Of a stretch of 64,000 bases of DNA, positions 29,034 through 37,657 are shown one piece after another. Location of the stretch: positions 1-64,000 of the forward strand of contig JAJPEN010000026.1 of the NCBI GenBank assembly GCA_021166835.1, given 5' to 3'. Numbering within the stretch: position 1 is the stretch's first letter; every line of letters starts with the position of its first letter. The translations under genes and the position numbers were made by a program. The stretch is from Burkholderiaceae bacterium. Lineage in GTDB: Bacteria; Pseudomonadota; Gammaproteobacteria; Burkholderiales; Burkholderiaceae. The notes under the pieces were generated by a model. That model saw nothing but the letters and a program-made list of their open reading frames with translations. It searched no databases and was not told the origin of the DNA.

Positions 29034-30104
29034 TCAGCGCGCGGGCGCGCGCGCGACGACGCGCGTGCCCGCGCCCCGCGACGATTCCACGACCAGCTCC
29101 CCGCCGACGGCGAGCATGCGCTCGCGCATGCCGAGAATGCCCAGGCCCTCGTACTCGGCTGCGCCGGCTTGTCCGCCGTCGAAGCCGCATCCGTCGTCCG
29201 CCACCGAAAGACGCACTTCGGCGTCGTTGCGATGCAGCGAGATGCGTACCGCGTGCGCGCCCGCATGGCGCAGCACGTTCGTGAGCGCCTCCTGGCAGAC
29301 GCGATACAACGCCGTGTCCACATGCGCATCGCCCCGGCCCGAGCCCGAACGCGCATCGACGACGACGCGGATTCCGCTGCGGGCGGCGAACTGCTCGGCG
29401 CAGGTACGCAGCGACACCGCCAGACCATAGGCATCGAGCACCGGCGGACGCAACGCGCCGGCGACGTCGCGCACGCATTCGGCGGTCGCTTCGATGCGCG
29501 AGATCGCGTCGTCGAGCCGGGCGGCAACGAGCGCGCGCAGCGAGCCCGGCAGCTCGTCCTTGATCAGGTGCAGATCGAGATTCGCCGCAGCGAGGTCCTG
29601 GCCGATGCGGTCGTGCAGCTCCGTCGACAGCCGGCGTCGCTCGCACTCCTGCGCATCGACGATGCGCCGGCTCATCGTGCGCAGGCGCGCCGCGAGGCGA
29701 CGCGCTTCTTCCTCGGCGCGGCGGCGTTCGCTCAGGTCGATGACGGTCGCCTGCGTCGCGACGAAGCCGCCGTCGTCGTCGCGCAGTGCGGCGATGTCCA
29801 GCGAAGCGGGAAAGACGCTGCCGTCCTTGCGCACGAACTCGGCCTGCAACCCGGCGCGCGCCGCTCCGTCGCGCAGCGTGTCGAAGGCGCGCACGTAGCG
29901 GCGCGAGCAGCGCGGGCTCAGCGTGGAGACGAAGGGACGCGCACCGACCAGCTCGCTGCGGGAGAAGCCCAGCCAGCGCAGTTCGGTGCGATTCATCTGC
30001 AGGATCGTTCCGTCGGGCGCGACGCTGTGATACCCGCACGGCGCGTTCTCGTAGAGATCGCGAAATTCGGACACTTCGACGGGCACTTGGTTCCGTTCGC
30101 TCAC
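29034..30104 (-). CDS. Soluble PAS-containing histidine kinase (HisKA_3), NarX/DegS type
   Basis: 356 residues from a GTG at 30104. A PAS domain (about 13-125: LYENAPCGYHSVAPDGTILQ) is followed by a short coiled coil. The HisKA_3 dimerisation helix has ELHDRIGQDLAAANLDLHLI, with phospho-His at 164, and the ATPase domain ends with EGLGILGMRERMLAVGGEL. No membrane helix is present, so it senses a cytoplasmic cue. The only in-frame ATG is about 590 bp upstream and would run antisense through the AhpD-like gene, so GTG is preferred. No strong ribosome-binding site is visible. Confidence 0.82.
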   Translation of the reverse strand: MSERNQVPVEVSEFRDLYENAPCGYHSVAPDGTILQMNRTELRWLGFSRSELVGARPFVSTLSPRCSRRYVRAFDTLRDGAARAGLQAEFVRKDGSVFPASLDIAALRDDDGGFVATQATVIDLSERRRAEEEARRLAARLRTMSRRIVDAQECERRRLSTELHDRIGQDLAAANLDLHLIKDELPGSLRALVAARLDDAISRIEATAECVRDVAGALRPPVLDAYGLAVSLRTCAEQFAARSGIRVVVDARSGSGRGDAHVDTALYRVCQEALTNVLRHAGAHAVRISLHRNDAEVRLSVADDGCGFDGGQAGAAEYEGLGILGMRERMLAVGGELVVESSRGAGTRVVARAPAR

Positions 30105-30239
30105 GGGGGCGATTGTGGCACCGGCCACCCCCTCGCTTTCCCCATCGTGATTCCCCCACAAGGTCTTTCCGGGTTTCCGTATCGATCTTTGCCGGCGTCG
30201 GCAGTGCAATGAAGCGCGACGGTTCAGCCGCAGGAACGA

Positions 30240-30737
30240 ATGAGACCGACGATCGACTACCGCAAGGCGAATCCCGAAGCGCTCGGCGCGATGCGCGGCC
30301 TCGAGGAATACGTTCGCCGCTGCGCCCTCGAGGAACCGCTGCTCGAGCTGGTGAGGACGCGCGCCTCGCAGATCAACGGCTGCGCCTATTGCGTCGACAT
30401 GCACACGAAGGACGCGCGCGCGAACGGAGAGACCGAGCAGCGCCTGTACCTGCTTTCCGCCTGGCGCGAGGCGCCTTTCTACAGCGAGCGCGAACGCGCG
30501 GCCCTGGCGTGGACCGAGGCGCTCACCCGCATCGAGCACGGTATCCCCGAAAACGACTATCGACTCGCCCGCGAGCAGTTCACCGAACGCGAGCTGGTCG
30601 ATCTGACGATCGCGGTCATCGCGATCAACGGCTGGAATCGCCTGGCGATTCCGTTCCATACGCCGGCAGGCACCTATCACCGTTCGCCGGCACACGGCGC
30701 TCGCTCCGGCGATCAGGAGCAGGAGGCTAAGTCATGA
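30240..30737 (+). CDS. AhpD-like carboxymuconolactone-decarboxylase-family protein
   Basis: 165 residues. The segment RASQINGCAYCVDMHTKDAR carries the CxxCxxxH redox site (Cys48, Cys51, His55) of alkylhydroperoxidase-like proteins. The second half (ERELVDLTIAVIAINGWNRL) is the conserved helix pair of the family. Such proteins are thiol-dependent peroxide reductases or regulators. AGGAAC sits 5 bp before the ATG. Its stop overlaps the start of the ABC binding-protein gene, so it is probably the first gene of that operon. Confidence 0.88.
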   Translation: MRPTIDYRKANPEALGAMRGLEEYVRRCALEEPLLELVRTRASQINGCAYCVDMHTKDARANGETEQRLYLLSAWREAPFYSERERAALAWTEALTRIEHGIPENDYRLAREQFTERELVDLTIAVIAINGWNRLAIPFHTPAGTYHRSPAHGARSGDQEQEAKS

Positions 30738-32110
30738 ACGAGACGAAGGAAGCAGCCGCAGACGGTTCGACCGGTCCGGGTCTCGACCTGCCACGCAGGA
30801 AGTTCGTCGGCGCCGGCACCGCCATCGGCGCCGCGGCAGCGGCAGGCCCCTGGCTGGTTCCCCGCGTCGCTCACGCGCAGAAGAAGACGCTGAAGATCCT
30901 GCAATGGGCGCACTTCGTTCCCGCCTACGACAAGTGGTTCGACAACGAGTACACGAAGCAGTGGGGCGAGAAGAACGGCATCGAGGTGATCGTCGACCAC
31001 GTCGGCATCCCGGCGATCAACTCGCGCGCGGCCGCCGAGGTCTCCGCGCAGAAGGGACACGACCTCTTCATGTTCCTGTGGCCGCCTCCCACCTACGAGA
31101 CGCAGACGATCGACCACAAGGAGATCTACGACGAGTGCGAGCGCAGGCACGGCAAGCCGATCGACCTCGCCGTCAAGAGCACGTACAACCCGAAGACGAA
31201 GCGCTATTTCGCGTTCTCGGACAGCTTCGTGCCCGATCCGGTCAACTACCGCATCGACCTGTGGAGCGAGGCCGGAATGGCCGACGGGCCACGAAGCTGG
31301 GAAGACGTGCTGAAGATCGGCAAGAAGATCAAGGACACGAAGAACATACCGGTCGGCGTGGGAATGTCGGCCGAGCTGGACACGGCGATGGCGATGCGCA
31401 CGCTGCTGTACGCCTGGGGCGGCTCGGTGCAGGACGAGCAGGGCAAGATCATCCTCGACTCGAAGGCCACCGTCGATGCGGTGAAGTTCGCCACCGAACT
31501 CTACAAGCAGACGATGACGCCCGAGGTCATGGCGTGGGACGCCTCGTCGAACAACCGGGCGCTGCTCGCCGGCAAGATCTCGCTGTGCCTGAACGCGATC
31601 TCCACGACGCGCACCGCCGAGAACGAGAAGCTGCCGATCGCCGACCAGATCGGGCTCACCAAGGCGCTGATGGGCGCGAAGCGCGCGATCGGTCTCGAGC
31701 ACGTGATGGACTGCTACGTGATCTGGAAGTTCGCCGAGAACATCGACGGCGCGAAGAAGTTCCTGATCGACTACATCGACAACTTCCACCAGGGCTTCGC
31801 CGCGGGGCAGTACTACAACTTCCCGTGCTTCTCGAGCACCGTTGCCGACCTCGAGCAGCTGCTCGCGCAGGATCCGCACAAGCCCGCCGGCAAGTACAAG
31901 GTGCTGGGCGACGTCACGAAATGGGCCACCAACGTCGGCTATCCCGGCTACGCCAACGCGGCGATCGACGAGATCTTCAACACCTGGGTGCTGAACACGA
32001 TGTTCGCGAAGGCCGCTTCGGGCACCGCGTCGCCGGCCGACGCGGTCAAGGAAGCCGACAAGAAGTGTCGCGCGATCTTCCAGAAGTGGCACGAGAAGAA
32101 ACTCGTCTGA
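30734..32110 (+). CDS. TAT-exported ABC solute-binding protein (family 1, carbohydrate type)
   Basis: 458 residues. The twin-arginine signal LPRRKFVGAGTAIGAAAAAG is followed by the cleavage site AHA-QKK. The mature sequence has the shape of family 1 binding proteins (SWEDVLKIGKKIKDTKNIPV, NNRALLAGKISLCLNAIST). AGGAGG lies about 10 bp before the ATG. It is followed by an ATPase and two permeases, a complete importer. The ligand cannot be read from sequence; sugars, polyols or oligosaccharides are typical for this family. Confidence 0.9.
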   Translation: MNETKEAAADGSTGPGLDLPRRKFVGAGTAIGAAAAAGPWLVPRVAHAQKKTLKILQWAHFVPAYDKWFDNEYTKQWGEKNGIEVIVDHVGIPAINSRAAAEVSAQKGHDLFMFLWPPPTYETQTIDHKEIYDECERRHGKPIDLAVKSTYNPKTKRYFAFSDSFVPDPVNYRIDLWSEAGMADGPRSWEDVLKIGKKIKDTKNIPVGVGMSAELDTAMAMRTLLYAWGGSVQDEQGKIILDSKATVDAVKFATELYKQTMTPEVMAWDASSNNRALLAGKISLCLNAISTTRTAENEKLPIADQIGLTKALMGAKRAIGLEHVMDCYVIWKFAENIDGAKKFLIDYIDNFHQGFAAGQYYNFPCFSSTVADLEQLLAQDPHKPAGKYKVLGDVTKWATNVGYPGYANAAIDEIFNTWVLNTMFAKAASGTASPADAVKEADKKCRAIFQKWHEKKLV

Positions 32111-32162
32111 GCGCCGGCATGCGCGACGCTGCCGAAGCCGCCGCCGACTGCGGGGCGCGACG

Positions 32163-33191
32163 ATGGCCACCGTAGAGACGCGCGAGCTGGTCAAGCGCTT
32201 CGACGGCGCGGCGGCGGTCGATCGCATCGACCTCGCCGTGCGCGAGGGCGAGTTCCTCGTGCTGCTGGGGCCCTCGGGCTGCGGCAAGACGACGCTGCTG
32301 CGCATGCTCGCCGGGCTCGAGACGCCCACTTCGGGCGACATCCTGATCGGCGGGCGCGTGGTCACGCGCCTGCCGCCGCGCGCGCGCGACATCGCGATGG
32401 TGTTCCAGAGCTATGCGCTGTATCCGCATCTGTCGGTCTATCGCAACATCGCGTTCCCGCTGAAGGCCGCCGGCATGTCGAAGCGCGAAACCGAGGAGAA
32501 GGTCGCGCGTGCCGCCGCGATGTTCGGCATCGGCCACCTGCTCGCGCGCAAGCCGCGGCAGCTCTCGGGCGGCGAGCGGCAGCGCGTCGCGCTCGCGCGC
32601 GCGGTGGTGCGCAACCCGGTGGTGTTCCTGCTCGACGAGCCGCTGTCGAACCTGGACGCCAAGCTGCGCACCTCGGCGCGCGAGGAGCTGCAGCAGTTCC
32701 AGCGCGGCCTGGGCACGACCACCGTCTACGTCACGCACGACCAGATCGAGGCGATGGGACTGGGCGACCGCATCGCCGTGCTCGATCACGGGCGCGTGCA
32801 TCAGCTCGGCACGCCGGCGGCCGTCTATCACGATCCCGCCGACACCTTCGTCGCCACCTTCATCGGCAGTCCGCCGATGAACCTGGTGCGCACCGACGGA
32901 GTGCTGTGCGGATTCCGGCCCGAGCATCTGCTGCCCGTCTCGTGCATCGATCCCGCCGAGGCGCTCGCGCCGATGCCGATGACGGTGACGCGCGTCGAGA
33001 ACCTCGGCGCCGACCGGCTCGTCTACGCGACGCTCGAGGCGCCGAACCCGGAAACGAAAGTGATCTCGCGCCTGCCGTCGACGATCGACATTCCGATCGA
33101 GAGCGGGCGGCGCTACGAGTTCGCGCTGTGCCGGCGCAACTTCCGCTATTTCGATCCGCAGACGGGCGTGGCGCGCCCGGCGCCGTCGTGA
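32163..33191 (+). CDS. ABC importer ATPase, MalK/UgpC type
   Basis: 342 residues. Walker A GPSGCGKTT, Q-loop MVFQSYALYPHLSV, signature LSGGERQRVALARA, Walker B VFLLDEPLSNLD and switch His VTHDQIEAMGL are all intact. The C-terminal OB-like regulatory domain (from about residue 240, IGSPPMNLV...) is present, as in MalK and UgpC. The stop overlaps the GTG start of the next permease (GTGA). It energises the importer encoded by its neighbours. Confidence 0.93.
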   Translation: MATVETRELVKRFDGAAAVDRIDLAVREGEFLVLLGPSGCGKTTLLRMLAGLETPTSGDILIGGRVVTRLPPRARDIAMVFQSYALYPHLSVYRNIAFPLKAAGMSKRETEEKVARAAAMFGIGHLLARKPRQLSGGERQRVALARAVVRNPVVFLLDEPLSNLDAKLRTSAREELQQFQRGLGTTTVYVTHDQIEAMGLGDRIAVLDHGRVHQLGTPAAVYHDPADTFVATFIGSPPMNLVRTDGVLCGFRPEHLLPVSCIDPAEALAPMPMTVTRVENLGADRLVYATLEAPNPETKVISRLPSTIDIPIESGRRYEFALCRRNFRYFDPQTGVARPAPS

Positions 33192-34126
33192 GTTCGTCGC
33201 AACTCGCGCGCGCCGCCGACGATGCGCCGCGCTGGCGGACGAATTGGCTCGACGACGAGGCGGCGCTCGGCCGCGTGCTGCTCGCGCCGGCGGTGATCTA
33301 CATCGTCGCGCTCGTCGGCTTTCCGTTCGTGCTGGCGATCGTCTACAGCCTGAGCGATGCGACGGTGGGCAGCACCGCGCTCGATTTCGTCGGCCTGCGC
33401 AATTTCCGCCGCGTGCTCGACGATCCCACGTTCTGGACGTCGCTGAGCAACGCGCTGGTCTTCACGCTCGTCTCGCAGTTCTTCGTCGTCGTGCTCGGCA
33501 AGGTGCTGGCGATGGCGCTGTATCGCGATTTCCGCGGCAAGTGGTTCGTGCGGCTGCTGATCCTGCTGCCCTGGGTCGCGCCGATCTCGCTCGGCTCGAT
33601 CGGCTGGCTGTGGATCTTCGACCCGGTCTACAGCATCATCAACTGGAGCGCACGCGCACTGCACGTGTTCGGCCCCGACACTTGGCCGGTGTGGCTCGGG
33701 CAGCCGCACCTGGCGATGGCTTCCATCATCCTCGTCGACGTCTGGCGACTGCTGCCGCTGGCCACGGTGATCATCCTCGCCGGACTGTCGGCGATCCCGC
33801 AGGACATCCACGACGCGGCGCAGGTCGACGGCGCCGGCTTCTGGCGGCACCTGTTCCTGATCAACCTGCCGCTGGTGATGCCGATCATGCTCGTCGCGCT
33901 GCTGTTCGGCATCGTCTTCACCTTCACCGACCTGATCGTCATCTACGTGCTCACGCGCGGAGGGCCCTTCGACACGACGCAGGTGATCGCGAGCTACGCG
34001 TTTTTCACCGGCGTCGAGGGCGGCGACCTCGCTGCCGGCGCCGCGATCGCCCTCTTCCTGTTCCCGGTGCTGGTGGCGGTGGCGATCGTCTTCCTCACCG
34101 TGGCGCGCAAGGCGGAAGTCGCATGA
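33188..34126 (+). CDS. ABC importer permease, MalF-like
   Basis: 312 residues starting at a GTG that overlaps the previous stop by 4 bp; no in-frame ATG lies nearby. Six membrane segments begin at LLAPAVIYIVALVGFPFVLA. The EAA loop, for contact with the ATPase, reads IPQDIHDAAQVDGAGFWRHL. The last helix is followed directly by the ATGA overlap with the second permease. It forms half of the membrane channel. Confidence 0.92.
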   Translation: MSSSQLARAADDAPRWRTNWLDDEAALGRVLLAPAVIYIVALVGFPFVLAIVYSLSDATVGSTALDFVGLRNFRRVLDDPTFWTSLSNALVFTLVSQFFVVVLGKVLAMALYRDFRGKWFVRLLILLPWVAPISLGSIGWLWIFDPVYSIINWSARALHVFGPDTWPVWLGQPHLAMASIILVDVWRLLPLATVIILAGLSAIPQDIHDAAQVDGAGFWRHLFLINLPLVMPIMLVALLFGIVFTFTDLIVIYVLTRGGPFDTTQVIASYAFFTGVEGGDLAAGAAIALFLFPVLVAVAIVFLTVARKAEVA

Positions 34127-34989
34127 GGCGCGCGGCGAGCGACGGCTACTACGCGGCGCGACGCGGCCTCGCGCGCGTGGGCCACGTGCTCGTGCTCGCC
34201 GCCTTCGTCGCCTTCCTCGCGTTCCCGTTCTACTGGATGGTGCTGACCACCTTCAAGGAAACGCGCGACCTGGTGGACACGCGGCACAACCCCTTCGTGT
34301 TCAACCTGCCGCCCACGCTCGAGAACCTGCGCGTGCTGTTCGAGGACACGCTGTTCGGCCAGTGGATCCTGAACACGCTCTACGTCGGCGTGCTCGTCAC
34401 CGCGATCACGCTCGTGCTGTCGGTGCCGGCGGGTTACGCGCTCGCCCGGCTCACCGGGCGCTGGGGCCAGCGCCTGGCGATCGGCATCTTCCTCACCTAC
34501 CTGATACCGCCGACGATCCTCTTCATCCCGTTCTCGCGCATCGTCGGCAACCTCGGCCTGCAGGACTCGCTGTGGTCGCTGGTGCTGGTCTACCCCAGCT
34601 TCACGGTGCCCTTCTGCACCTGGCTGATGATGGGCTTCTTCAAGTCGATCCCGCGCGACATCGAGGAGGCGGCGATGATCGACGGACTTTCGCGCTTTCG
34701 CGCCTTCGTGCGCGTCGTCGTGCCGGTATCGACCGCCGGCATCCTCACCGTCGTCATCTTCACGCTGACGCTGGTGATGCAGGAGTTCGTCTACGCGCTC
34801 ACCTTCATCACCACCTCGGCGAACTACACGGTGAGCGTGGGCGTTCCCACCTTCCTCGTGCGCGGCGACGTCTATTTCTGGGGATCGCTGATGGGCGCGT
34901 GCCTGATCGTCAGCCTTCCGGTGGCGGTGCTGTACAACTTCTTCGTCGACCGCTTCGTCGCGGGCTTCACGGTGGGCGCGGTGAAGTGA
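34123..34989 (+). CDS. ABC importer permease, MalG-like
   Basis: 288 residues with six predicted helices. The first is followed by FPFYWMVLTTFKETRDLV, a common MalG-type N-terminus. The EAA loop is SIPRDIEEAAMIDGLSRFRA. It is the last gene of the AhpD-SBP-ATPase-permease-permease operon. The stop is followed by a GC-rich inverted repeat without a T-tract. Confidence 0.92.
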   Translation: MRRAASDGYYAARRGLARVGHVLVLAAFVAFLAFPFYWMVLTTFKETRDLVDTRHNPFVFNLPPTLENLRVLFEDTLFGQWILNTLYVGVLVTAITLVLSVPAGYALARLTGRWGQRLAIGIFLTYLIPPTILFIPFSRIVGNLGLQDSLWSLVLVYPSFTVPFCTWLMMGFFKSIPRDIEEAAMIDGLSRFRAFVRVVVPVSTAGILTVVIFTLTLVMQEFVYALTFITTSANYTVSVGVPTFLVRGDVYFWGSLMGACLIVSLPVAVLYNFFVDRFVAGFTVGAVK

Positions 34990-35019
34990 GGCAGCGGCGG
35001 CGCGCCGCCGGCGGCGGGA

Positions 35020-35586
35020 TCAGGTCGCGCCCTCGTCTTCGCCTTCGTCTTCGTCTTCGTCTTTGCCCTCGTCTACATCTTCGTCCTCGTCTTCGTCCTC
35101 GTCGAGCAGCCCCTCGTCCTCGAGCTTCTCGTCGTCGGTCGCGCGCGGATTGCCGATCGCGTCGTCGTCGCCGATCGCGTCCGCGTCGGCGAGCGCGCCC
35201 GATTCGCGGAAACGCTCCACGTCGTCGCGCGGATCGGCCGTGCTCGGGTCGGAATCGGCCGGGATGATTCGATCGACGTTGATGTCGCGATCGGTTTCGG
35301 CGGGATCGCGGCCCGCGCTCGCCCGTTCGCCCGTACCGGAAGCGTCGCTGTCGCTCGACAGGTTGCCGTCACCGACGTCGGGTCCGGCAGTGTTCGTGCC
35401 GGCGGAGTCGGGATCCTCGTTCGTTCCCCGTCGCAGCCCCACGTCGGGCGCGTCGTCCAGCCCCGGCGCGCCGACGATGTCGCTGCCGGAATCGGAGCTG
35501 TCGCTCGGGCCGAGCGACCCCACTCCGTGGCCCTTGCCGGTTTTTGCGGGTTCCTCGCCGGTGTAATCGAGAGTGCTGTCGGCCAT
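35020..35586 (-). CDS. Acidic low-complexity protein
   Basis: 188 residues, strongly acidic. The N-terminal third has the recurrent pattern KTGKGHGVGSLGPSDSSDSG, seen in hypothetical proteins of betaproteobacteria that are sometimes misannotated as chemotaxis proteins. The C-terminus ends in a run of alternating Asp and Glu. A strong ribosome-binding site (AGGAGAGG) precedes the ATG on the minus strand, which supports translation. It has no membrane segment or signal and is expected to be disordered and soluble. Function is unknown; a stress or osmotic role would be a guess. Confidence 0.7.
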   Translation of the reverse strand: MADSTLDYTGEEPAKTGKGHGVGSLGPSDSSDSGSDIVGAPGLDDAPDVGLRRGTNEDPDSAGTNTAGPDVGDGNLSSDSDASGTGERASAGRDPAETDRDINVDRIIPADSDPSTADPRDDVERFRESGALADADAIGDDDAIGNPRATDDEKLEDEGLLDEDEDEDEDVDEGKDEDEDEGEDEGAT

Positions 35587-35596
35587 GGTTCCTCTC

Positions 35597-35618
35597 CTGC
35601 AGTCGAACCGGACTGCAG
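35597..35618. promoter_or_regulatory. Perfect 8-bp inverted repeat next to the acidic-protein ribosome-binding site
   Basis: CTGCAGTC and GACTGCAG flank a 6-bp spacer. The left arm overlaps the end of the ribosome-binding site of the acidic-protein gene. It could be an operator or an mRNA hairpin that limits translation. Confidence 0.4.
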
Positions 35619-35768
35619 CAATCGCGGTGCCGGCGGCGGCGCGACTTGCGCTTTCCTGCGCTGCAAAACGCAGCACTTCGGGTTGCGTAAACCGCTACAC
35701 GAGCGGAAATGCCGCATTCCGCAGCCGGCCGGCGCCGGCGCCGGGCGACAACGCGAGCACGCTCGTGC

Positions 35769-36119
35769 TCATGGCTCGTTGCTGTCGGGCACGACGATCG
35801 GATTCGGGTTGGGACCTGCTCCCGGGGTCGTCGTCGTTCCCGAGTGGCTGCGGCTGCGCACCGGGGCACCGGTGCCGCTCATCGAACCGCCGCTGACCGG
35901 GGCGGTGGTCGTGTCGCTCTCCGCGGCGCCGCGCTGCTCGCGCGAGCCATGGTCGTCGCGTTGCGCGCGTCCGTCACGCGCGTCGTGTATCTCGCGCCCG
36001 CCGCCTTCGCCGCGCCCGTCATGTCCATCGCGCCCGTCGCGCGCCTCGCGTTCGCTGCGCTTCCCGGCGCCAGGCGCCGTGGCCCCACGCCCGTTGCGCC
36101 GTCCGCTTTCGTGCTTCAT
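35769..36119 (-). CDS. Possible small charged, disordered protein
   Basis: 116 residues from an ATG preceded by GGAG. The composition is highly unusual: the first two thirds are rich in Arg, Gly, Asp, Glu and His (RDGRDGHDGRGEGGGREIHD), and the rest in Ser, Thr, Gly and Pro. No domain is recognisable. It lies on the same strand as the acidic-protein gene, 182 bp upstream of it. It may be a real small gene or an open frame kept by GC-rich base composition. Confidence 0.4.
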   Translation of the reverse strand: MKHESGRRNGRGATAPGAGKRSEREARDGRDGHDGRGEGGGREIHDARDGRAQRDDHGSREQRGAAESDTTTAPVSGGSMSGTGAPVRSRSHSGTTTTPGAGPNPNPIVVPDSNEP

Positions 36120-36154
36120 GGCCGCTCCGTTGTGCTGCCGCATCGACGACAACG

Positions 36155-36212
36155 GAAGGGCAACGCAGGTGCCCGACCGCGGCGCACGACGGCGCCGCGG
36201 TCGTTGCCCTTC
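36155..36212 (-). terminator. Large hairpin one base after the livF stop
   Basis: GAAGGGCAA (36155-36163) pairs with TTGCCCTTC (36204-36212), and CGACCGCGGCGC (36174-36185) pairs with GCGCCGCGGTCG (36192-36203). That is 21 base pairs with one 10-nt bulge and a 6-nt loop. It starts directly downstream of the five-gene liv/ligase operon. There is no U-tract, so it may be an mRNA 3'-end stabiliser or a weak terminator. Confidence 0.6.
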
Positions 36213-36213
36213 G

Positions 36214-36915
36214 CTACACGCCCAGGTATCGCTCGGCAACGTCCGGCTGCGCCTGCAGCTCCGCGGGTGTTCCGTGCCACACGACGCTTCCCTTCTCCAT
36301 GATGTGATGCCGGTCGACGAGCGTCGCCATCTCGGAAAGGTTCTTGTCGATGACGAGGATCGTCTGGCCCTCGGCCTTCAGCAACTGCAGGCAGGCCCAG
36401 ATCTCGCGTCGCACCAGCGGCGCGAGGCCTTCGGTGGCTTCGTCGAGGATCAGCAGGCGCGGATTGGTCATCAGCGCGCGCGAGATCGCCAGCATCTGCT
36501 GCTCGCCTCCCGACAGCGTGCGCGCGGACTGCATGCGCCGATCCGCCAGGCGCGGGAACAGCTCGAAGACGCGTGCGAGGGTCCAGCCGCGAGCACCGTG
36601 CACTGCAGGACGCGCCGTCGCGAGCAGGTTCTCCTCGACGCTGAGCGAGCCGAATACGCGCCGTCCTTCGGGAACGAGACCGATGCCCAGGCGTGCGATG
36701 CGATGCGGCTGCATGCCGGACAGTCCGTGTCCGTCGAACTCGATGCCTCCCGCGCGCAGCGGCAGCATCCCCATGACGACGCGCACCGTCGTGCTCTTGC
36801 CCATGCCGTTGCGGCCGATCAACGACGCGACCTGCCGTTCGCCGACCTCGAAGCCGAGCGCGAACAGCACCTGGCTCGAGTCGTAGCCGGCGTCGACGCC
36901 ATGCAGGCGCAGCAT
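36214..36915 (-). CDS. livF: Branched-chain-type ABC importer ATPase, LivF (importer 1)
   Basis: 233 residues, the short ATPase of Liv/Urt-type importers. Walker A is GRNGMGKST, the LivF-type segment is GIGLVPEGRRVFGSLSVEEN, the signature is LSGGEQQMLAISRA and Walker B is LLILDEATEGLAP. The Lys in VIDKNLSEMA replaces the usual His-type switch residue found in many ATPases (VEH or VEQ), a pattern also seen in some LivF proteins. Start and livG stop share one base (TGATG). Confidence 0.92.
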   Translation of the reverse strand: MLRLHGVDAGYDSSQVLFALGFEVGERQVASLIGRNGMGKSTTVRVVMGMLPLRAGGIEFDGHGLSGMQPHRIARLGIGLVPEGRRVFGSLSVEENLLATARPAVHGARGWTLARVFELFPRLADRRMQSARTLSGGEQQMLAISRALMTNPRLLILDEATEGLAPLVRREIWACLQLLKAEGQTILVIDKNLSEMATLVDRHHIMEKGSVVWHGTPAELQAQPDVAERYLGV

Positions 36916-37652
36916 CAGTCGCTTCCCAGGTAGGCGTTGCGCACTTCGGCGTTCGCGCGGACTTCCTGCGGCGTCCCGGTGAAGATCGCCCGCCCGTACA
37001 CGAGGACCGTGATGCGATCGGCCAGCGAGAAGACGATGTCCATGTCGTGCTCGACCAGCAGGATCGTGTAGCGGCGCTTCAGCGTCGCGAGCAGTTGCGC
37101 CATCCGGCGCGACTCTTCGGCGCTCATCCCGGCCATCGGTTCGTCGAGCAGCAGCGTCGGCGCCTCGCGCGCGAGCACCATCGCCAACTCGAGCTGGCGC
37201 TTCTCGCCATGCGCAAGCTCGCTGACGCGGACCCCGGCCCGATGCCCGAGTCCGACGCGGGCGAGCGCCTCGCGCGCCGGTTCCCGCAATCCGGGCTCGC
37301 TGCGCGCGTTGCGCCACATGCCGAATCCGCCCGGCAGGCGCGCCTGCACCGCCATCGCGACGTTGTCCTCGGCATCGAACTCGGTGTAGAGCTGGCTGAT
37401 CTGAAAGGAGCGCGCAAGGCCGGCCGATGCGCGACGATGCGCCGGCATTCGCGTGATCGTCTGCTCGCCGAGGACGATCTCCCCGGAGTCGGGAAACAGC
37501 TCACCGCTGATCTGCGAGATCAGTGTCGTCTTGCCCGCGCCGTTGGGTCCGATCAGGGCGTGCAGCTCACCCGTCTCCACGACGAGGTCGACGTCCTGCG
37601 TCACGCGCAGCGCGCCGAAGGACCTGCACAGCTTCTGCAGCGCGAGCCGCAT
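36915..37652 (-). CDS. livG: Branched-chain-type ABC importer ATPase, LivG (importer 1)
   Basis: 245 residues. Walker A GPNGAGKTTLISQI, Q-loop region GLARSFQISQLYTEF, Walker B TLLLDEPMAGMS and switch VEHDMDIVFSLADRI are intact. The signature loop is LAHGEKRQLELAM, the variant common in LivG. It follows livM by 5 bp and shares one base with livF. It energises uptake with livF. Confidence 0.92.
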   Translation of the reverse strand: MRLALQKLCRSFGALRVTQDVDLVVETGELHALIGPNGAGKTTLISQISGELFPDSGEIVLGEQTITRMPAHRRASAGLARSFQISQLYTEFDAEDNVAMAVQARLPGGFGMWRNARSEPGLREPAREALARVGLGHRAGVRVSELAHGEKRQLELAMVLAREAPTLLLDEPMAGMSAEESRRMAQLLATLKRRYTILLVEHDMDIVFSLADRITVLVYGRAIFTGTPQEVRANAEVRNAYLGSD

Positions 37653-37657
37653 CCCGT

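Noticed and set aside
30105..30695. Upstream ATG extension of the PAS kinase to 30695
   Set aside because: It would run antisense through the AhpD-like gene, and the extension has no domain; the GTG at 30104 gives a normal PAS start.
34990..35019. GC-rich inverted repeat after the sugar-type importer as terminator
   Set aside because: There is no real loop and no T-tract on either strand.
35063..35566. Ser-rich plus-strand frame opposite the acidic protein
   Set aside because: Its Ser/Pro runs are the reverse of the GAC/GAG-rich codons of the acidic gene; it lacks a ribosome-binding site.
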